NCBI RefSeq assembly: GCF_003545715.1
Contig: NZ_QVNU01000010.1
Span: forward strand, 62,001-126,000
DNA: 64,000 nt
Direction: 5' to 3'
Origin: Taibaiella koreensis
GTDB lineage: Bacteria; Bacteroidota; Bacteroidia; Chitinophagales; Chitinophagaceae
The translations under genes were made by a program, and so were the position numbers. This document shows, piece after piece, positions 29,823 through 40,213 of the stretch. How positions within the stretch are numbered: the stretch's first letter is position 1; each line of letters begins with the position of its first letter. The notes beneath the pieces were generated by a model. It saw only the letters and a list, made by a program, of their open reading frames with translations, did not search any database and was not told the origin of the DNA.

Positions 29823-29954
29823 TTATAAGGCTAGGAAAGTTAAAATGAAGGCGTTGATTGGACTACTTACTTTTCAGTGTCATTTTTTGAACATATTTAA
29901 TTGATTATTTATAGTTTAAGAATAATAGACATGTCTTATGCACTAATCAATATT

Positions 29955-30185
29955 CTATCGTTCAAGACTTTCTTCCTTTATTGCCACCAACACATTTACG
30001 CCATCAAGGTTCTGTTCTTCTACTAAAACATATGTACCTGGTAGAAATTCCCAAGTTTCATCTTCTGGGTCATAAATTTCAAAACCTTGTACTTCATAAA
30101 TATTGTTCTCAATTTCTATTGCTTGAACAGGTCTATAAACCTTAGTCCCTTCTTCTAACAACTGTATATAAATATTTTTCTTCAT
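29955..30185 (-). CDS. Putative immunity protein for the RHS-linked RNase toxin
   Basis: A 76-residue acidic protein ('IQLLEEGTKVYRPVQAIEIE', 'YDPEDETWEFLPGTYVLVEE') without export signal, so it is cytoplasmic. It starts 5 bases after the stop of the toxin gene on the same strand, the standard place for a cognate immunity gene. It is visibly more AT-rich than the RHS core, like the toxin tip. Similar small proteins with 'EEG..VYRPV...' and 'WEF.PG' are widespread, but I cannot name a Pfam immunity family with certainty. The expected role is to bind and block the C-terminal RNase domain and protect the producer from itself and its siblings. Confidence 0.65.
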   Translation of the reverse strand: MKKNIYIQLLEEGTKVYRPVQAIEIENNIYEVQGFEIYDPEDETWEFLPGTYVLVEEQNLDGVNVLVAIKEESLER

Positions 30186-30190
30186 ATGGT

Positions 30191-33100
30191 TTAATATATA
30201 AATCCGGGTCCTCCTACATGTAGAAGTTCCCTTGTTAAGTTATCAATAACTACTGACTGTCCGGTTGTTGGATGCACATATCTTGTTGCTGAATTGGCTT
30301 TGTTTACCATATTTACAGCATCAAAACTTTTACCCTTCTTTACGGCTTCCGTAATTTGTTCAGCTGTCCAACCTCTCTTAGATAATTGTCCCGCCCATTT
30401 GGCTTCCGATTTGAATGCACCATAAACCCACCTACTTCCTCTCTTAGCAGCTTTAGTACCCCTAGCTCCTCTCGTCGCCAACCGCGCCACCGTCCTGCCT
30501 GCTTTCATCTGGCTGAGGCTGGGTACCAGTATGCCCGCCGCGCTAAGACCGGCCCCAACATAATCACCCTGGTATATCGAGAACCCGGCGCTTGCAGCAT
30601 CAGCGATCTGGCTCAGTACCGGGACCTCCGTCGCTGCAATTGCATCACACATGGCGCCCATTGACTGCGCATCGGAAGGCATCGGCATCAAGCCCATTTC
30701 TGCGGCCCGCTTGTAAGCGTCCATATTAGGCTCCTGTGCAGTCTCTATTTCAGAAAGATCGACACGCCCATCGCCAACAGGAGCGTCAACATTCGGCATT
30801 GCGGCATCGGCCACCTTGCCGGATGCATTTCCGCTGGACCCGCCATTGCTGCGCGGGGAATGCCTTGTATACCTGCCGGAGCCGTTGCCTATGGCGCCAC
30901 GTGCCCAGATCGGTGGCGCACCAATATACCCACCGGAAAACCCTTCGTGCGGTACGATCCTATTCTTATGACTCTTTCCGCCAACCACAACATTATCCAA
31001 CCAGTAACCGTAGTTCATATATAGATCCCACAGGAGCTTACTAACAAAGTTGCCATCTACCAGCCCATACGGATCGGTGCGGCTAACCGGATTATTGGAC
31101 ATTGCGGCATAAGGACTCTTGATATCGCTTAAGCCCGCCAGCGGGTCAATGCTGTTAAAGCGGCCGATCTGCGCATCGTACTGGCGGAAGTCAAAATCCA
31201 TCGTATTCAGCCCCAGCTCGGTCTGGTTGGCGTTACCTTGGTAACGGTGCCGGTTATCCTTAAAGCCCGAGGCAGCCATACCGATATTACCCATAGGCAA
31301 GCCGTGTGGATAATAATGGGTTTCTTCCTTCAGCTTCCCGCGCGTAAAGCGGAGCACCATCTGATCAAAGAACACATCAATCGTACTAAAGCCATTCAGG
31401 TAGACCGCCAGGTAGCCATTGGCAGGTATTACCAGCGGTTCCGTCGTGCCTATCTCGCTCCAGGTACCATTCCCGTTCGCCTGAAAAGCCCCGCTGAAGC
31501 TGCTGACGATCTGCATATTCTCACTGAAGAGAACATAATTGAGGTAAGCTTTCGGACGGCTGGGATTGGTCGTACTATTTACAATATTAGTAAACTGCGC
31601 GTAATTATTGCCGTTAAATACTTGGTTAACCAGTTGGGGATTGTGGCTTTCGCTGCCACCCAAACCGCCTACGCCGGCGGTCAGGGTACTGAGGATACTC
31701 CCGAGCATAACAGATGCGTTGACCGGCGCATCTGCTCCCGGGTTATAGCCCTCGTAGAAGCTGTTGACCATCATTTCCACTTTATCGCCGGCCATCACCC
31801 GCATAAGCAGCGCCGTTCCTACCCGATGATCAGCCTGCGAGCCATTCACCCTCCCAGCCTGCCGGTTCTCCACGTCCGTACTGGAAGGGTTTGCCTCGGA
31901 AATTTCCACGTGATGATCGAAGTAAAGGCTTTCCAGTCCTGCACTTGCTACTTCGTAGGTTCCCAGGTATTCTAGTATCGGGTACATATACACATCCACC
32001 ACGCTGCGTATATTGCCCAAATGATCTTTTACAAAGAACTCTTCCTTGTTGGTGCCCGCCATATTATCATAAACTGTTCTTCCTACCGGTGTGTAGGAAT
32101 ACTGCAAGGTGTCGTCGCGGTACACCTGGTTCCCGATATAAGACAGCTTGTTCACCTTCCCGTTTACCACATCATTAATGATCTCGTATATGCGGCTGCC
32201 TTCAGCATCATAGGAGTATTGGATCTTATTCCCATTGCTGAAAGCAACAGAAACCGGCTTATTGAAATGGTTGTATATTATGGTATCGACTTTTTTGTTC
32301 TTGTCTTTCGAGAGATTACCGTTAGCGTCATAGGTATAATCGTTGGTGCCGCTGTTGTTATTGACAAAGTCGCCGAGCGCGTAGTTATAGGTTACTGTAT
32401 CTTCCACACGCAAAAGCCGGTTGCTGTTAGCCTCATATACATAATTCAGCCGGTCCATATCAACCGGTACTATGGAGCTGCCACCAGATGGAATGCCCAT
32501 GCCGCGCTGCTTCATGGATTTTATATTACCGTTTGCATCATAGGCAAGGTTCGACACGGAATAATCGGTCCAGGTACTAGCCCAGGCACCGGATGGATAA
32601 GTAGTATTTACCTCCCATTTACGGTAATCAGCGGCCTTTAATCTGCCGCTATGGTCGTAGTTATAACCATAAGCCATAGCGTTGCCTGAAGCCCCCCGCC
32701 AGATCATACCAGTAATGTTACCATCCAGCTTGCGCTTGCTGAATCCGTAATCATATTTAAGCGATTGCCCGAAGCTGCGGCTTTCTCCACCTTTATTGCC
32801 GGTTTCGGCATAAATGGCGTTGATACCCGTCAGCTGTCCGCGGATGTTATAGGAAAGGTCCTGAACCTCTCCGTAATTGCCGAGCACCTGCCGTTTTTCA
32901 TTGCCGAGCTCATCATAGTCATGGATAGAGAGTATCTGCCAGCCGCCATCATCTACCTTGTGGCTTTGTTTGAGCAGCCTGCCGGTACCGGTTTCGTATT
33001 CAAAGCTATTCAGCTCACTATGTGTACTAGCCCCCTGAGCATTGAGCTGGTTAATCGAAGTATGTTTCGCCAGCAGGAGCCGGTTGCCGAAATCAAATTG

Positions 33101-34690
33101 TGCGCTGACAAAATTCGCCCTGCGGTATACCGTTTGGCTTTCGCTGGCCAGTTTATGAAAGGAAGCTACACCGATCTGCCTGCCTTTATCATCATAATAA
33201 TAAACTGTTTGCGTCCAGTCGCCGATACCGGCCGGCGCGTCGGCAGAACGCAGTATCCGTTGCTTGCTACCCGTGACCATTCCGTGTGTACGGAGGCTGC
33301 GGACCGGGATCTCAGCACCCGGAACAGACAGCAGATCGGCTGAAAAACCCTGTGTGCTCAGCCAGAGGTTATAGATATAATTATTGTTGTCCAGCGTCTT
33401 TGCATAGCTATCATAATAGGTATAGCTCATGATGGTATTACCCGTCACGGTTGTTTCGCCGGGCACAATGCCTTCCCCAGCATCGGACGCCAGGTAATAC
33501 AGAATGTTGGACGCGGTAAGGCCGCCTGGTGGGGCGTCGATGCTGGCCTGCCAGGCATCACGGGATTGCGTGGAATTCAACAGCGAGGTAGCGATCATAC
33601 GGTCCGATTTATCATAATACATGATTTCCCATTGGCCCGCTGCTTTCTCTGTAGGTGTCTGCCGCATCACAATACGTTTATAGCGATCATAAACGTAATA
33701 CTGGAAATCACCCTGGCCCGGTTTCCGGTAAGCGCTCATCCGACCTTTTGTATCGTATTGGTACTGGAAGCAGAGACTGTTGAGAATGGCGTCGCTTATA
33801 GTTGTAGCGCTGGTTCCTATGGCTTCCGCCGCATTGGGCGGAATAATGTACCGGAGCCGTCCGGCTTCATCATAGACATAAAACTTTTTTGATATAGTAA
33901 ACGTGACTGAGGGCACTACACCGACCATGTCGGTTACAATCTGCTTGTAGACCAGTCGCCCGCTTTTATCCGTATATCCTTCGCTGATATGGCCTTCCTC
34001 ATCCGTTACCATGTTACCGAACAGCTCATTGATCTTATAATAACCGGGTGAAGCGGGCTTTTTCGAAGCATTTAGTTTCCAGATACGGATTGTGCTGGCT
34101 TCGTTGGCTTTCAGCAGGGAAGTTGTTCCCTCGTCCTGGCCGATAAAGCTTTTACCCGGCGCCAGGTGCTTTTCGCCGCGCTTTGTTGCAGAGGATACAT
34201 TGACTACGCCACTATAGGCTGTATATCCTTCACCGGGATAGAGCGAGGCATAATAAGACTTTTGCTCGGAAAATGGCGATACCGTAAAGCCGGCAGTATT
34301 GGCGTAGGGCAGGTATTCATATTGCTTTCCCGCCAGGCTCCGGTTATCGTAAGGGATTACCAGGTTCTTCTTGCCACTGCTGTTGAAATTTCGGACAATG
34401 GTCTGGATACCCTCACCTGCGCCGTTGAAATAGGTAGTGGACATACCAACATCGGATACAGCGCTGCTTTCCGTAATGCTGGCTTCATTGTCTATTGGAA
34501 TGAAAGGAATGAACGTCCGGACGTAGTTATTATTATCATCCCCGAAAAGATTGTAGCCCGGGTGCACCGGTAGTTCCGTCGCTGCACCTGCAGGGGCCGT
34601 CTCTGATAGTACCGGCAGGTTCTGGGCATGAATACTTGACAATCCCAGGCAGGCCACAGCCAATAAAAAGCTATTTATATAAAATTTCAT
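30191..34690 (-). CDS. RHS polymorphic toxin with colicin E5-like C-terminal ribonuclease
   Basis: The start at 34690 ('MKFYINSFLLAVACLGLSSI') gives a signal peptide; the frame is open further up to 34813. The product has about 1499 residues. The N-terminal part is the DUF6443-type domain that begins many Bacteroidota RHS proteins, followed by YD-repeat segments ('YSYDAEGSRIYE', 'YNYDHSGRLKAADYRKW') and an RHS core near 1160-1207 ('QYDAQIGRFNSIDPLAGLSD', 'NNPVSRTDPYGL'). The last ~75 residues ('KWAGQLSKRGWTAEQITEAV', 'NKANSATRYVHPTTGQSVVI', 'DNLTRELLHVGG') match the colicin E5 RNase pattern. Enzymes of that family cut tRNA anticodons of Tyr, His, Asn and Asp. The tip and next gene are AT-rich relative to the core, the usual sign of toxin-tip exchange. 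Cargo of this kind kills or inhibits neighbouring cells. Confidence 0.82.
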   Translation of the reverse strand: MKFYINSFLLAVACLGLSSIHAQNLPVLSETAPAGAATELPVHPGYNLFGDDNNNYVRTFIPFIPIDNEASITESSAVSDVGMSTTYFNGAGEGIQTIVRNFNSSGKKNLVIPYDNRSLAGKQYEYLPYANTAGFTVSPFSEQKSYYASLYPGEGYTAYSGVVNVSSATKRGEKHLAPGKSFIGQDEGTTSLLKANEASTIRIWKLNASKKPASPGYYKINELFGNMVTDEEGHISEGYTDKSGRLVYKQIVTDMVGVVPSVTFTISKKFYVYDEAGRLRYIIPPNAAEAIGTSATTISDAILNSLCFQYQYDTKGRMSAYRKPGQGDFQYYVYDRYKRIVMRQTPTEKAAGQWEIMYYDKSDRMIATSLLNSTQSRDAWQASIDAPPGGLTASNILYYLASDAGEGIVPGETTVTGNTIMSYTYYDSYAKTLDNNNYIYNLWLSTQGFSADLLSVPGAEIPVRSLRTHGMVTGSKQRILRSADAPAGIGDWTQTVYYYDDKGRQIGVASFHKLASESQTVYRRANFVSAQFDFGNRLLLAKHTSINQLNAQGASTHSELNSFEYETGTGRLLKQSHKVDDGGWQILSIHDYDELGNEKRQVLGNYGEVQDLSYNIRGQLTGINAIYAETGNKGGESRSFGQSLKYDYGFSKRKLDGNITGMIWRGASGNAMAYGYNYDHSGRLKAADYRKWEVNTTYPSGAWASTWTDYSVSNLAYDANGNIKSMKQRGMGIPSGGSSIVPVDMDRLNYVYEANSNRLLRVEDTVTYNYALGDFVNNNSGTNDYTYDANGNLSKDKNKKVDTIIYNHFNKPVSVAFSNGNKIQYSYDAEGSRIYEIINDVVNGKVNKLSYIGNQVYRDDTLQYSYTPVGRTVYDNMAGTNKEEFFVKDHLGNIRSVVDVYMYPILEYLGTYEVASAGLESLYFDHHVEISEANPSSTDVENRQAGRVNGSQADHRVGTALLMRVMAGDKVEMMVNSFYEGYNPGADAPVNASVMLGSILSTLTAGVGGLGGSESHNPQLVNQVFNGNNYAQFTNIVNSTTNPSRPKAYLNYVLFSENMQIVSSFSGAFQANGNGTWSEIGTTEPLVIPANGYLAVYLNGFSTIDVFFDQMVLRFTRGKLKEETHYYPHGLPMGNIGMAASGFKDNRHRYQGNANQTELGLNTMDFDFRQYDAQIGRFNSIDPLAGLSDIKSPYAAMSNNPVSRTDPYGLVDGNFVSKLLWDLYMNYGYWLDNVVVGGKSHKNRIVPHEGFSGGYIGAPPIWARGAIGNGSGRYTRHSPRSNGGSSGNASGKVADAAMPNVDAPVGDGRVDLSEIETAQEPNMDAYKRAAEMGLMPMPSDAQSMGAMCDAIAATEVPVLSQIADAASAGFSIYQGDYVGAGLSAAGILVPSLSQMKAGRTVARLATRGARGTKAAKRGSRWVYGAFKSEAKWAGQLSKRGWTAEQITEAVKKGKSFDAVNMVNKANSATRYVHPTTGQSVVIDNLTRELLHVGGPGFIY

Positions 34691-34712
34691 TGTTATTGTT
34701 TTTGATAGGAAA

Positions 34713-37700
34713 TTAATAGAGCTCACCACCGATTTTATAGTACTTTGTCTTCCTGACAATTTTTCCTTCCTGGTCCCGTTCAACGACAAGATTTCCCAGC
34801 TTATCATATTCAAAATAGACTACCCGGCCGCTGACGTCTGTTTTTGAGCCGGCGCCAAAGAGCGGCTCATAGGTGCTGGATTCCATCACAGCCTCTGCAG
34901 GATGCAGCCGGACCTCATCAAGATAGATCGTTGTGGTAATCGGGTCAAGCCTGACCTTTCCTGCAGCCGATGGCGTAAAACGATAAATGTATTGCTTCCA
35001 CAATCCTTTCGTGTAAGCGACTGCTGGTGTTGTAAGCAAAGTAGTCCCTATGTAGACTTTAGGTACGCCGCCTCTCGCCCAAAGGGACAGCAGGTACTCT
35101 TTGCCGGCGGCCAGGTTATTGACGCCGAGAATATAGCTATGGTCCAGGCTTCCCCCAGTTGGTGGAGGCGTCATCTGGTATATATATCTGCCGGTAACGC
35201 TGTTGAGCGTAGAGGAGGAAGATATATCCAACACTTTTCCTGAATTCATGTCCCAATTACCACGATTAGTGTAAGCGGTATTTGCACCATAGAAATCCTC
35301 GAAGCTGGAATAGGCTATGTCCTGGTACCTACAGTTCGCCTCGGCGAGCTTATCGCCAGAAGTAAGGTCCCAAACGGCACTCTGGTATTTGTTTTGGCCC
35401 AGGAACTGGGTCTCCAGCGCATTGCCCTTATCATCGAACAGCGTGGTGGTATTGGTACGTTGGACAAAGGGAACGGCAGCGGTCGTATTATTTATATCAA
35501 TGATCTTCTTATACGGATGTGCTGCGGGGCCGCTGGCCGACAGACCGGTATAATCCGTATACGTGATCGGCAGGTCCGTTAGCAGATCATTTTCACTCTT
35601 TCTGAAAAGCTTGGTACCGCTGTATTGAAAGCCGGTAATACTGGCATTTACAAGGGTATTGGAGTAAGGTTTTGTGCCTGTGTTGTCTTCGTCCCAATAT
35701 TCGACAGAAACAAGCTCTTCCAGATTGTTTTCGGTCATTTTATAGATTGCCGTACCCGGGAAGGTGGAAACATGTGTAGAGCCCGGACCATCCACATCAT
35801 AGTTATATATCAGCTTTGTTGTTCTTTTTTCGCCCTCGCTGTTTTTTGCAACGGAAGTTTTCGGGTTGTTCCTTTCGTCATACGCGATCCATACGGTGTC
35901 CGTAATGAAACGGGTATCAGAAGCATACTTTAAGGTAACGGTACGTGTAAGATTAGCTATTCCCGTATAAGGAGTGTAAACGTCGGTGAATATTTTTTTG
36001 TTAGGGTAGTATGGCGGCATTCCCATGGCTATCGGCGGAATTACTGAGGTGCCCGCGCTCACTTTTACCCTTTTGGTATTGGATACGTAGGAACTGGCTG
36101 AAAGGTCCACTGCCGAAAAAGTATAAGTGTTGATTACCTTCGAGACAATCTTATCATTATTGTCGTAACTGGTGATCTCACGCGGCAGGCCGATCTCCCA
36201 GTCTTTTATATACTGTTTCTGGGTGTAAGGGTATTCATAAAATTGCTTGCTTCCCGAAACCCGATAGTACCTGGGCGTAGATGTTGTAGGATCAGATATG
36301 TTGGTAAACAGCATTTCCCGCCGGGAAAGCAGCTCATTTGCCCCGTTGTACTCCCGTACATTGACCGTAGAATAACCATGATTGGAACCGTTGATCAGGT
36401 CATGGGGAGTCAGGAACATACTTTGGTAAACTACTTTTTGGGGGGTAGTCGCCGTACCGGTTGTAAAATACGTCGGGTAGTGAAAATATCCGCCAGGGGT
36501 GAATAGTTTTCCATCAGCATAAGATATCCTGATCCTCTTTAAATGATTGGGTTTCTCGTAATAATCTGCTTCTACTATGCTATCCACACGAACGGCATAG
36601 CGGTCGTCGGTCCCACGATAATTTTCAGCCGTAGGAAGACCCGTTAATACCTTCACTGCTTCGTTATCGCCATAATAAAAGGTAGCAGTGCCACCGTATT
36701 CGTTCGTTATCTTTTTCAGGAGTGACGCCTGCGCTCTCCAGTGGACCGGGAATCGGGATAAGCCATAGTTTGGGAGACCGGTTTCCCAATTGTGGGCTGG
36801 AATGGTGATCTTATTGCCGGAGGCTTCTAACGGCGCAGCAATTGAATCGCCGTTATAATAGCCGAATAGGTCTTTACCGCCATTTAGCCTGTCCGGAAGT
36901 GTATATTCTGTATTATACCCAAAAGAATAATAGGTTTTGCCATCGGTCATACCACAACCCAGCTTATCAAGCCGGTCAAGTTGAAACCGCTTGTTAAAAG
37001 TAGAATGCACAAACCGGTAAATGATGCAATTGGGACCCGAGTTGTGGGATATCTCCCTTAGCATAGCATGCTGTGCTTCATTCTTATTGGTAGCATGGTA
37101 GTAAAAATTTACTGATTCGTTATTGGGATATACGATGTCGGTCAGCGGGTAATAGGTTCCCTGGTACATCTCATCTTCAAGGCCAAGGTATGATGCACCT
37201 GCGCTGATCTCTGCTGCGCTGTAATTTCTGTATAGTTTAAAGAGGGAGGATTGGTATTCTCCGTAGTTGTATGTGATCTCGCTGCCATCGGCGAAGAGAA
37301 TTCTTTTGATCACCCACTGATCAATCTGTTTTGCATTGACCAGCTCATCGTAATCACCATCCCAGTACGTATTATCAAAATAACGTTTCCCCTGGAACTC
37401 GCCTACGATGAAAAAATACTGGTTTCCTACCTCATCTGTCACTTTAAATTCCAAAGTGTTTGGTGCATCGTCTACACCACTGACCTGGGTGGTAATCTTA
37501 GAAATCGCTGTCGTTCCGAGCATAGGCTGGATCTTTATATTCTGGTGGGGGTGCGTAAATATCTTACCATCTTTGCCGAGGTTAAATGTAACAGACTGTC
37601 CGCCTATAGAAAGGATGAAGTCATCACATTCGCCATCCCTATATACATTAGTCCGGGCAGTCTCCGCCGTTGTCTCGCCATAAACAGCCAGCTTTCCCTT

Positions 37701-38141
37701 AACATATTTATGTGGGTTATAAATACCGATTTCGGTGGAGCCAGGGTACAAAGAATCGGGATGAAATCCCGGATAAACTCGAAAAGTATAATTTATCTCA
37801 TCCGGGATATCCTTAACGATTCGTTGGATTGAAGGCCCTGTATTTAAAACCCAATGCAGGCCCGCAATTGAGGATATTTCATCAACGGGGATGCCACGTG
37901 TATTGTAGTTCATGGACACGCCAAAATTCATCTGGTCTTTTACAAAGCTGTAGAAGGGCACAGAAATATTGACAGTACCGTCAAAATAGTTGGTACTGTA
38001 GGCTGTGCCGATACCGTAGCTCGTCGCAGTTGCTCCAGGGATCATAGCCTGGTCGGGTTTACCGCCTTCCTGTGCATTGATTTGATGCACGAGGTGGCAT
38101 AGCATAAGGAGTATAGCCAGTTTCATAGATGTTTTCTTCAT
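34713..38141 (-). CDS. RHS/YD-repeat secreted protein upstream of the toxin
   Basis: An 1142-residue protein with a signal peptide at 1-23 ('LAILLMLCHLVHQINAQ'). The N-terminal half contains strands typical of RHS-associated Bacteroidota proteins ('SYGIGTAYSTNYFDGTVNIS', 'NMNYNTRGIPVDEI'-like phrases, 'WVIKRILFADGSEITYNYGE'). A carbohydrate-binding-module-like jelly-roll lies near 960-1080 ('EYLLSLWARGGVPKVYIGTT'), and the end is YD-like ('VVYFEYDKLGNLVVERDQEG', 'KIVRKTKYYKIGGELY'). Its stop is 22 bases before the start of the RHS toxin, so the two form an operon, an arrangement commonly seen in Bacteroidota. It lacks a toxin tip and probably forms part of the shell or delivery structure together with the next protein. 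Role by inference. Confidence 0.75.
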   Translation of the reverse strand: MKKTSMKLAILLMLCHLVHQINAQEGGKPDQAMIPGATATSYGIGTAYSTNYFDGTVNISVPFYSFVKDQMNFGVSMNYNTRGIPVDEISSIAGLHWVLNTGPSIQRIVKDIPDEINYTFRVYPGFHPDSLYPGSTEIGIYNPHKYVKGKLAVYGETTAETARTNVYRDGECDDFILSIGGQSVTFNLGKDGKIFTHPHQNIKIQPMLGTTAISKITTQVSGVDDAPNTLEFKVTDEVGNQYFFIVGEFQGKRYFDNTYWDGDYDELVNAKQIDQWVIKRILFADGSEITYNYGEYQSSLFKLYRNYSAAEISAGASYLGLEDEMYQGTYYPLTDIVYPNNESVNFYYHATNKNEAQHAMLREISHNSGPNCIIYRFVHSTFNKRFQLDRLDKLGCGMTDGKTYYSFGYNTEYTLPDRLNGGKDLFGYYNGDSIAAPLEASGNKITIPAHNWETGLPNYGLSRFPVHWRAQASLLKKITNEYGGTATFYYGDNEAVKVLTGLPTAENYRGTDDRYAVRVDSIVEADYYEKPNHLKRIRISYADGKLFTPGGYFHYPTYFTTGTATTPQKVVYQSMFLTPHDLINGSNHGYSTVNVREYNGANELLSRREMLFTNISDPTTSTPRYYRVSGSKQFYEYPYTQKQYIKDWEIGLPREITSYDNNDKIVSKVINTYTFSAVDLSASSYVSNTKRVKVSAGTSVIPPIAMGMPPYYPNKKIFTDVYTPYTGIANLTRTVTLKYASDTRFITDTVWIAYDERNNPKTSVAKNSEGEKRTTKLIYNYDVDGPGSTHVSTFPGTAIYKMTENNLEELVSVEYWDEDNTGTKPYSNTLVNASITGFQYSGTKLFRKSENDLLTDLPITYTDYTGLSASGPAAHPYKKIIDINNTTAAVPFVQRTNTTTLFDDKGNALETQFLGQNKYQSAVWDLTSGDKLAEANCRYQDIAYSSFEDFYGANTAYTNRGNWDMNSGKVLDISSSSTLNSVTGRYIYQMTPPPTGGSLDHSYILGVNNLAAGKEYLLSLWARGGVPKVYIGTTLLTTPAVAYTKGLWKQYIYRFTPSAAGKVRLDPITTTIYLDEVRLHPAEAVMESSTYEPLFGAGSKTDVSGRVVYFEYDKLGNLVVERDQEGKIVRKTKYYKIGGELY

Positions 38142-39137
38142 AGGAATGTATGTGTTGTTTACTGTTATTTACTCTCTCCCAGTCATTCTGGCGTACGTCT
38201 CCTTGGCTGCTGTCACAAAAAATAATAAGGTAGCAAGGCGGTGTCGCTCCATTAGCTATTAATCCTGTAGCGCTTTATCAGGTCGCTCCAGGTTCTGGTA
38301 AAACAGACCTGGTGCTTTCATTTCCCGCTTATATGACGCCGTACTACCATTGACAGTCAGCATAGGCTTGGGAGCTGAGATGTATTTCTGCAAAAATCAT
38401 CAGGCGTTCAGTAGAGCCATGGACGCCAGGCCTAACCTCGCCATTTGCTTCTTTCGGTTTATCTTTTCTGTGATAGGGAAGGAGTTTTATGAGGCCATCT
38501 CTTACTCAGAATATCATTTCGTGATAGATATTTACTTACCCGGATCTCACGTTCTTTCCAAGGGTACAACCATTGCCTTCTTAAAAAAGGTTATGTTTGT
38601 TCTCACCAACAGTGTAAGTCTGTTTTTCTCTCGTAAGTGAAATATTACCTTTCCTGGATGAAATACTGCCATCAATACGCTCTTACAATGGCCTTGCTCC
38701 TTAATGGATTTATAGAATGCAAGTGTTTATGTATTTTTTGCTGTGTCCAGCTTTTTCCTTCGGCGGTACATTGCGTACCTTAGTTTATCTTGCTTTTGAC
38801 CTCCTTCGCCTTTCTACTTACATCGTTACATCTTTTCTAAAGCTGCAATACATAACGGGGAAAGCTCATGTCCGGCTTATTTCTGCTATTGTTTAGATTG
38901 GCTGCTGATAAAAATTAGCTGTAAGGTTGCGGAAGGGGATCCGATTCAAAAGAAAATGTATCTCTGGCCGGACATGAACTGCCGGTAAGTAAAACATGAT
39001 ATCTGATAAGGATAAACCCTACATTCCATACTTAGCAACACAATATCAGACGGATTGACATATGTGCCAATTTTCTTCACCTGCATCAAAAATAGAATAG
39101 CTGTAGAATAGAAGCATAGTAAGAATGCGACATCTTT
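38142..39137. other. Long intergenic region, about 1 kb
   Basis: No reliable gene. A rightward open frame at 38350-38640 has hydrophobic, biased composition and no family resemblance. The region between two leftward genes may hold the promoter of the RHS operon, but no clear TAnnTTTG box was found near 38141. Confidence 0.4.
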
Positions 39138-39971
39138 TTAGGTACCGCGTTCAAAGAGGTTTACCAATTTTAAGGAAGCGGGAAGATCGTTGTTGATATA
39201 AGAAGGGGTATGTCCTGCAAAGTGCTGGAAATCGTGTATGAGATGCATCTGATCATGATAGCCAAATTCATGCGCTATCTTTATCCAGGGTGTTTGTGGG
39301 TGACCCTCCTTGTACATGTAGGCTTTGGAGAAACGAATAAGCCTTGCAAATAGTTTTGGGGACATGCCCAATCCCTCAATGGATTTTCGTTCAAATTGAC
39401 GCTTGCTTAAACAGCTTAAGGCAGCAGTCTTCTCGATACTGAGGTTACCATGGTGCTTAACCATTTCGTTTATGGCGTGGTCAAATGGACGTATTTCTTT
39501 CGCTTTGGACAAGCGCCTTAATAAGAATTGCACCAAGATAGTGGCCATGATCTCAGGCTGCCGGCTATCTTTTAGTCGCCTTTCTATGACTGCAATTTCA
39601 GGTCCGAAAATCAGCGATGCTTCTATCTCTTTATTTACAAGCTCGCCTATTGAAACGCCGGTTAGGCGTTGCAGACCGCCAGCACAAAAACAGACCGCCG
39701 CCGTTAGTGTGCCTTTGCCGAAGTCAAGATAAGTCTCCGTCAATTGAGGACCAACTACAAAGCTCGACGTAAGCGCGCTAAACGGGTCATTGAGCTTTTT
39801 CTTAACACTAATCAAATCGCCCTCAATGTAAAAGCATAGCCGAATCTGAGCAGACCATGGGTAATGATAGGTGGATGGTAGACCCGATCCTGCAAAGTCC
39901 GCATTCATGATGCCGATTGAACTTACGATTGTTTTGAGTGCGAAATGAGGTTTGAAAAAAAACTGTTGCAT
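39138..39971 (-). CDS. AraC-family transcriptional regulator
   Basis: About 277 residues from the ATG at 39971 ('MQQFFFKPHFALKTIVSSIG'); an ATG at 39989 is also possible. The N-terminal domain resembles the DUF6597-type sensor of Bacteroidota AraC proteins ('SALTSSFVVGPQLTETYLDF'). The C-terminal part has the two helix-turn-helix units: 'LSIEKTAALSCLSKRQFERK' and 'WIKIAHEFGYHDQMHLIHDF', ending with the family signature 'FQHFAGHTPSYI'. It should bind DNA as a regulator of a nearby or distant operon. No target is evident; the adjacent rightward DNA is a zone of gene fragments. No operon partner. Confidence 0.88.
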   Translation of the reverse strand: MQQFFFKPHFALKTIVSSIGIMNADFAGSGLPSTYHYPWSAQIRLCFYIEGDLISVKKKLNDPFSALTSSFVVGPQLTETYLDFGKGTLTAAVCFCAGGLQRLTGVSIGELVNKEIEASLIFGPEIAVIERRLKDSRQPEIMATILVQFLLRRLSKAKEIRPFDHAINEMVKHHGNLSIEKTAALSCLSKRQFERKSIEGLGMSPKLFARLIRFSKAYMYKEGHPQTPWIKIAHEFGYHDQMHLIHDFQHFAGHTPSYINNDLPASLKLVNLFERGT

Positions 39972-40213
39972 AGATCCTGTACGAAACAATCAATTTTGAA
40001 ATGCTTTCCTTATGCAATTTATGTATAAAATATAAAAGCAAAAGCGATCTGCAGTGCATATGCTTTCGATTTAAACTCATAGCTAACGTTAAAGGGATTC
40101 TTAGCAAAACAATCAACTGAAGAATTCAACAAGCTGATGGTACAGTTACAAAGGCATATTTTCATTTTTTTAATAGCTTTTCTAGATATTAAGGTTAGCA
40201 ATATCCTGAATGA

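Noticed and set aside
31238-37832. Many long open frames on the opposite strand of the RHS genes
   Set aside because: They are shadows of the RHS coding frame; none has a start signal or domain.
38350-38640. 96-residue rightward open frame in the 1-kb gap
   Set aside because: Odd, hydrophobic composition, no family resemblance, no promoter and no conserved motif.
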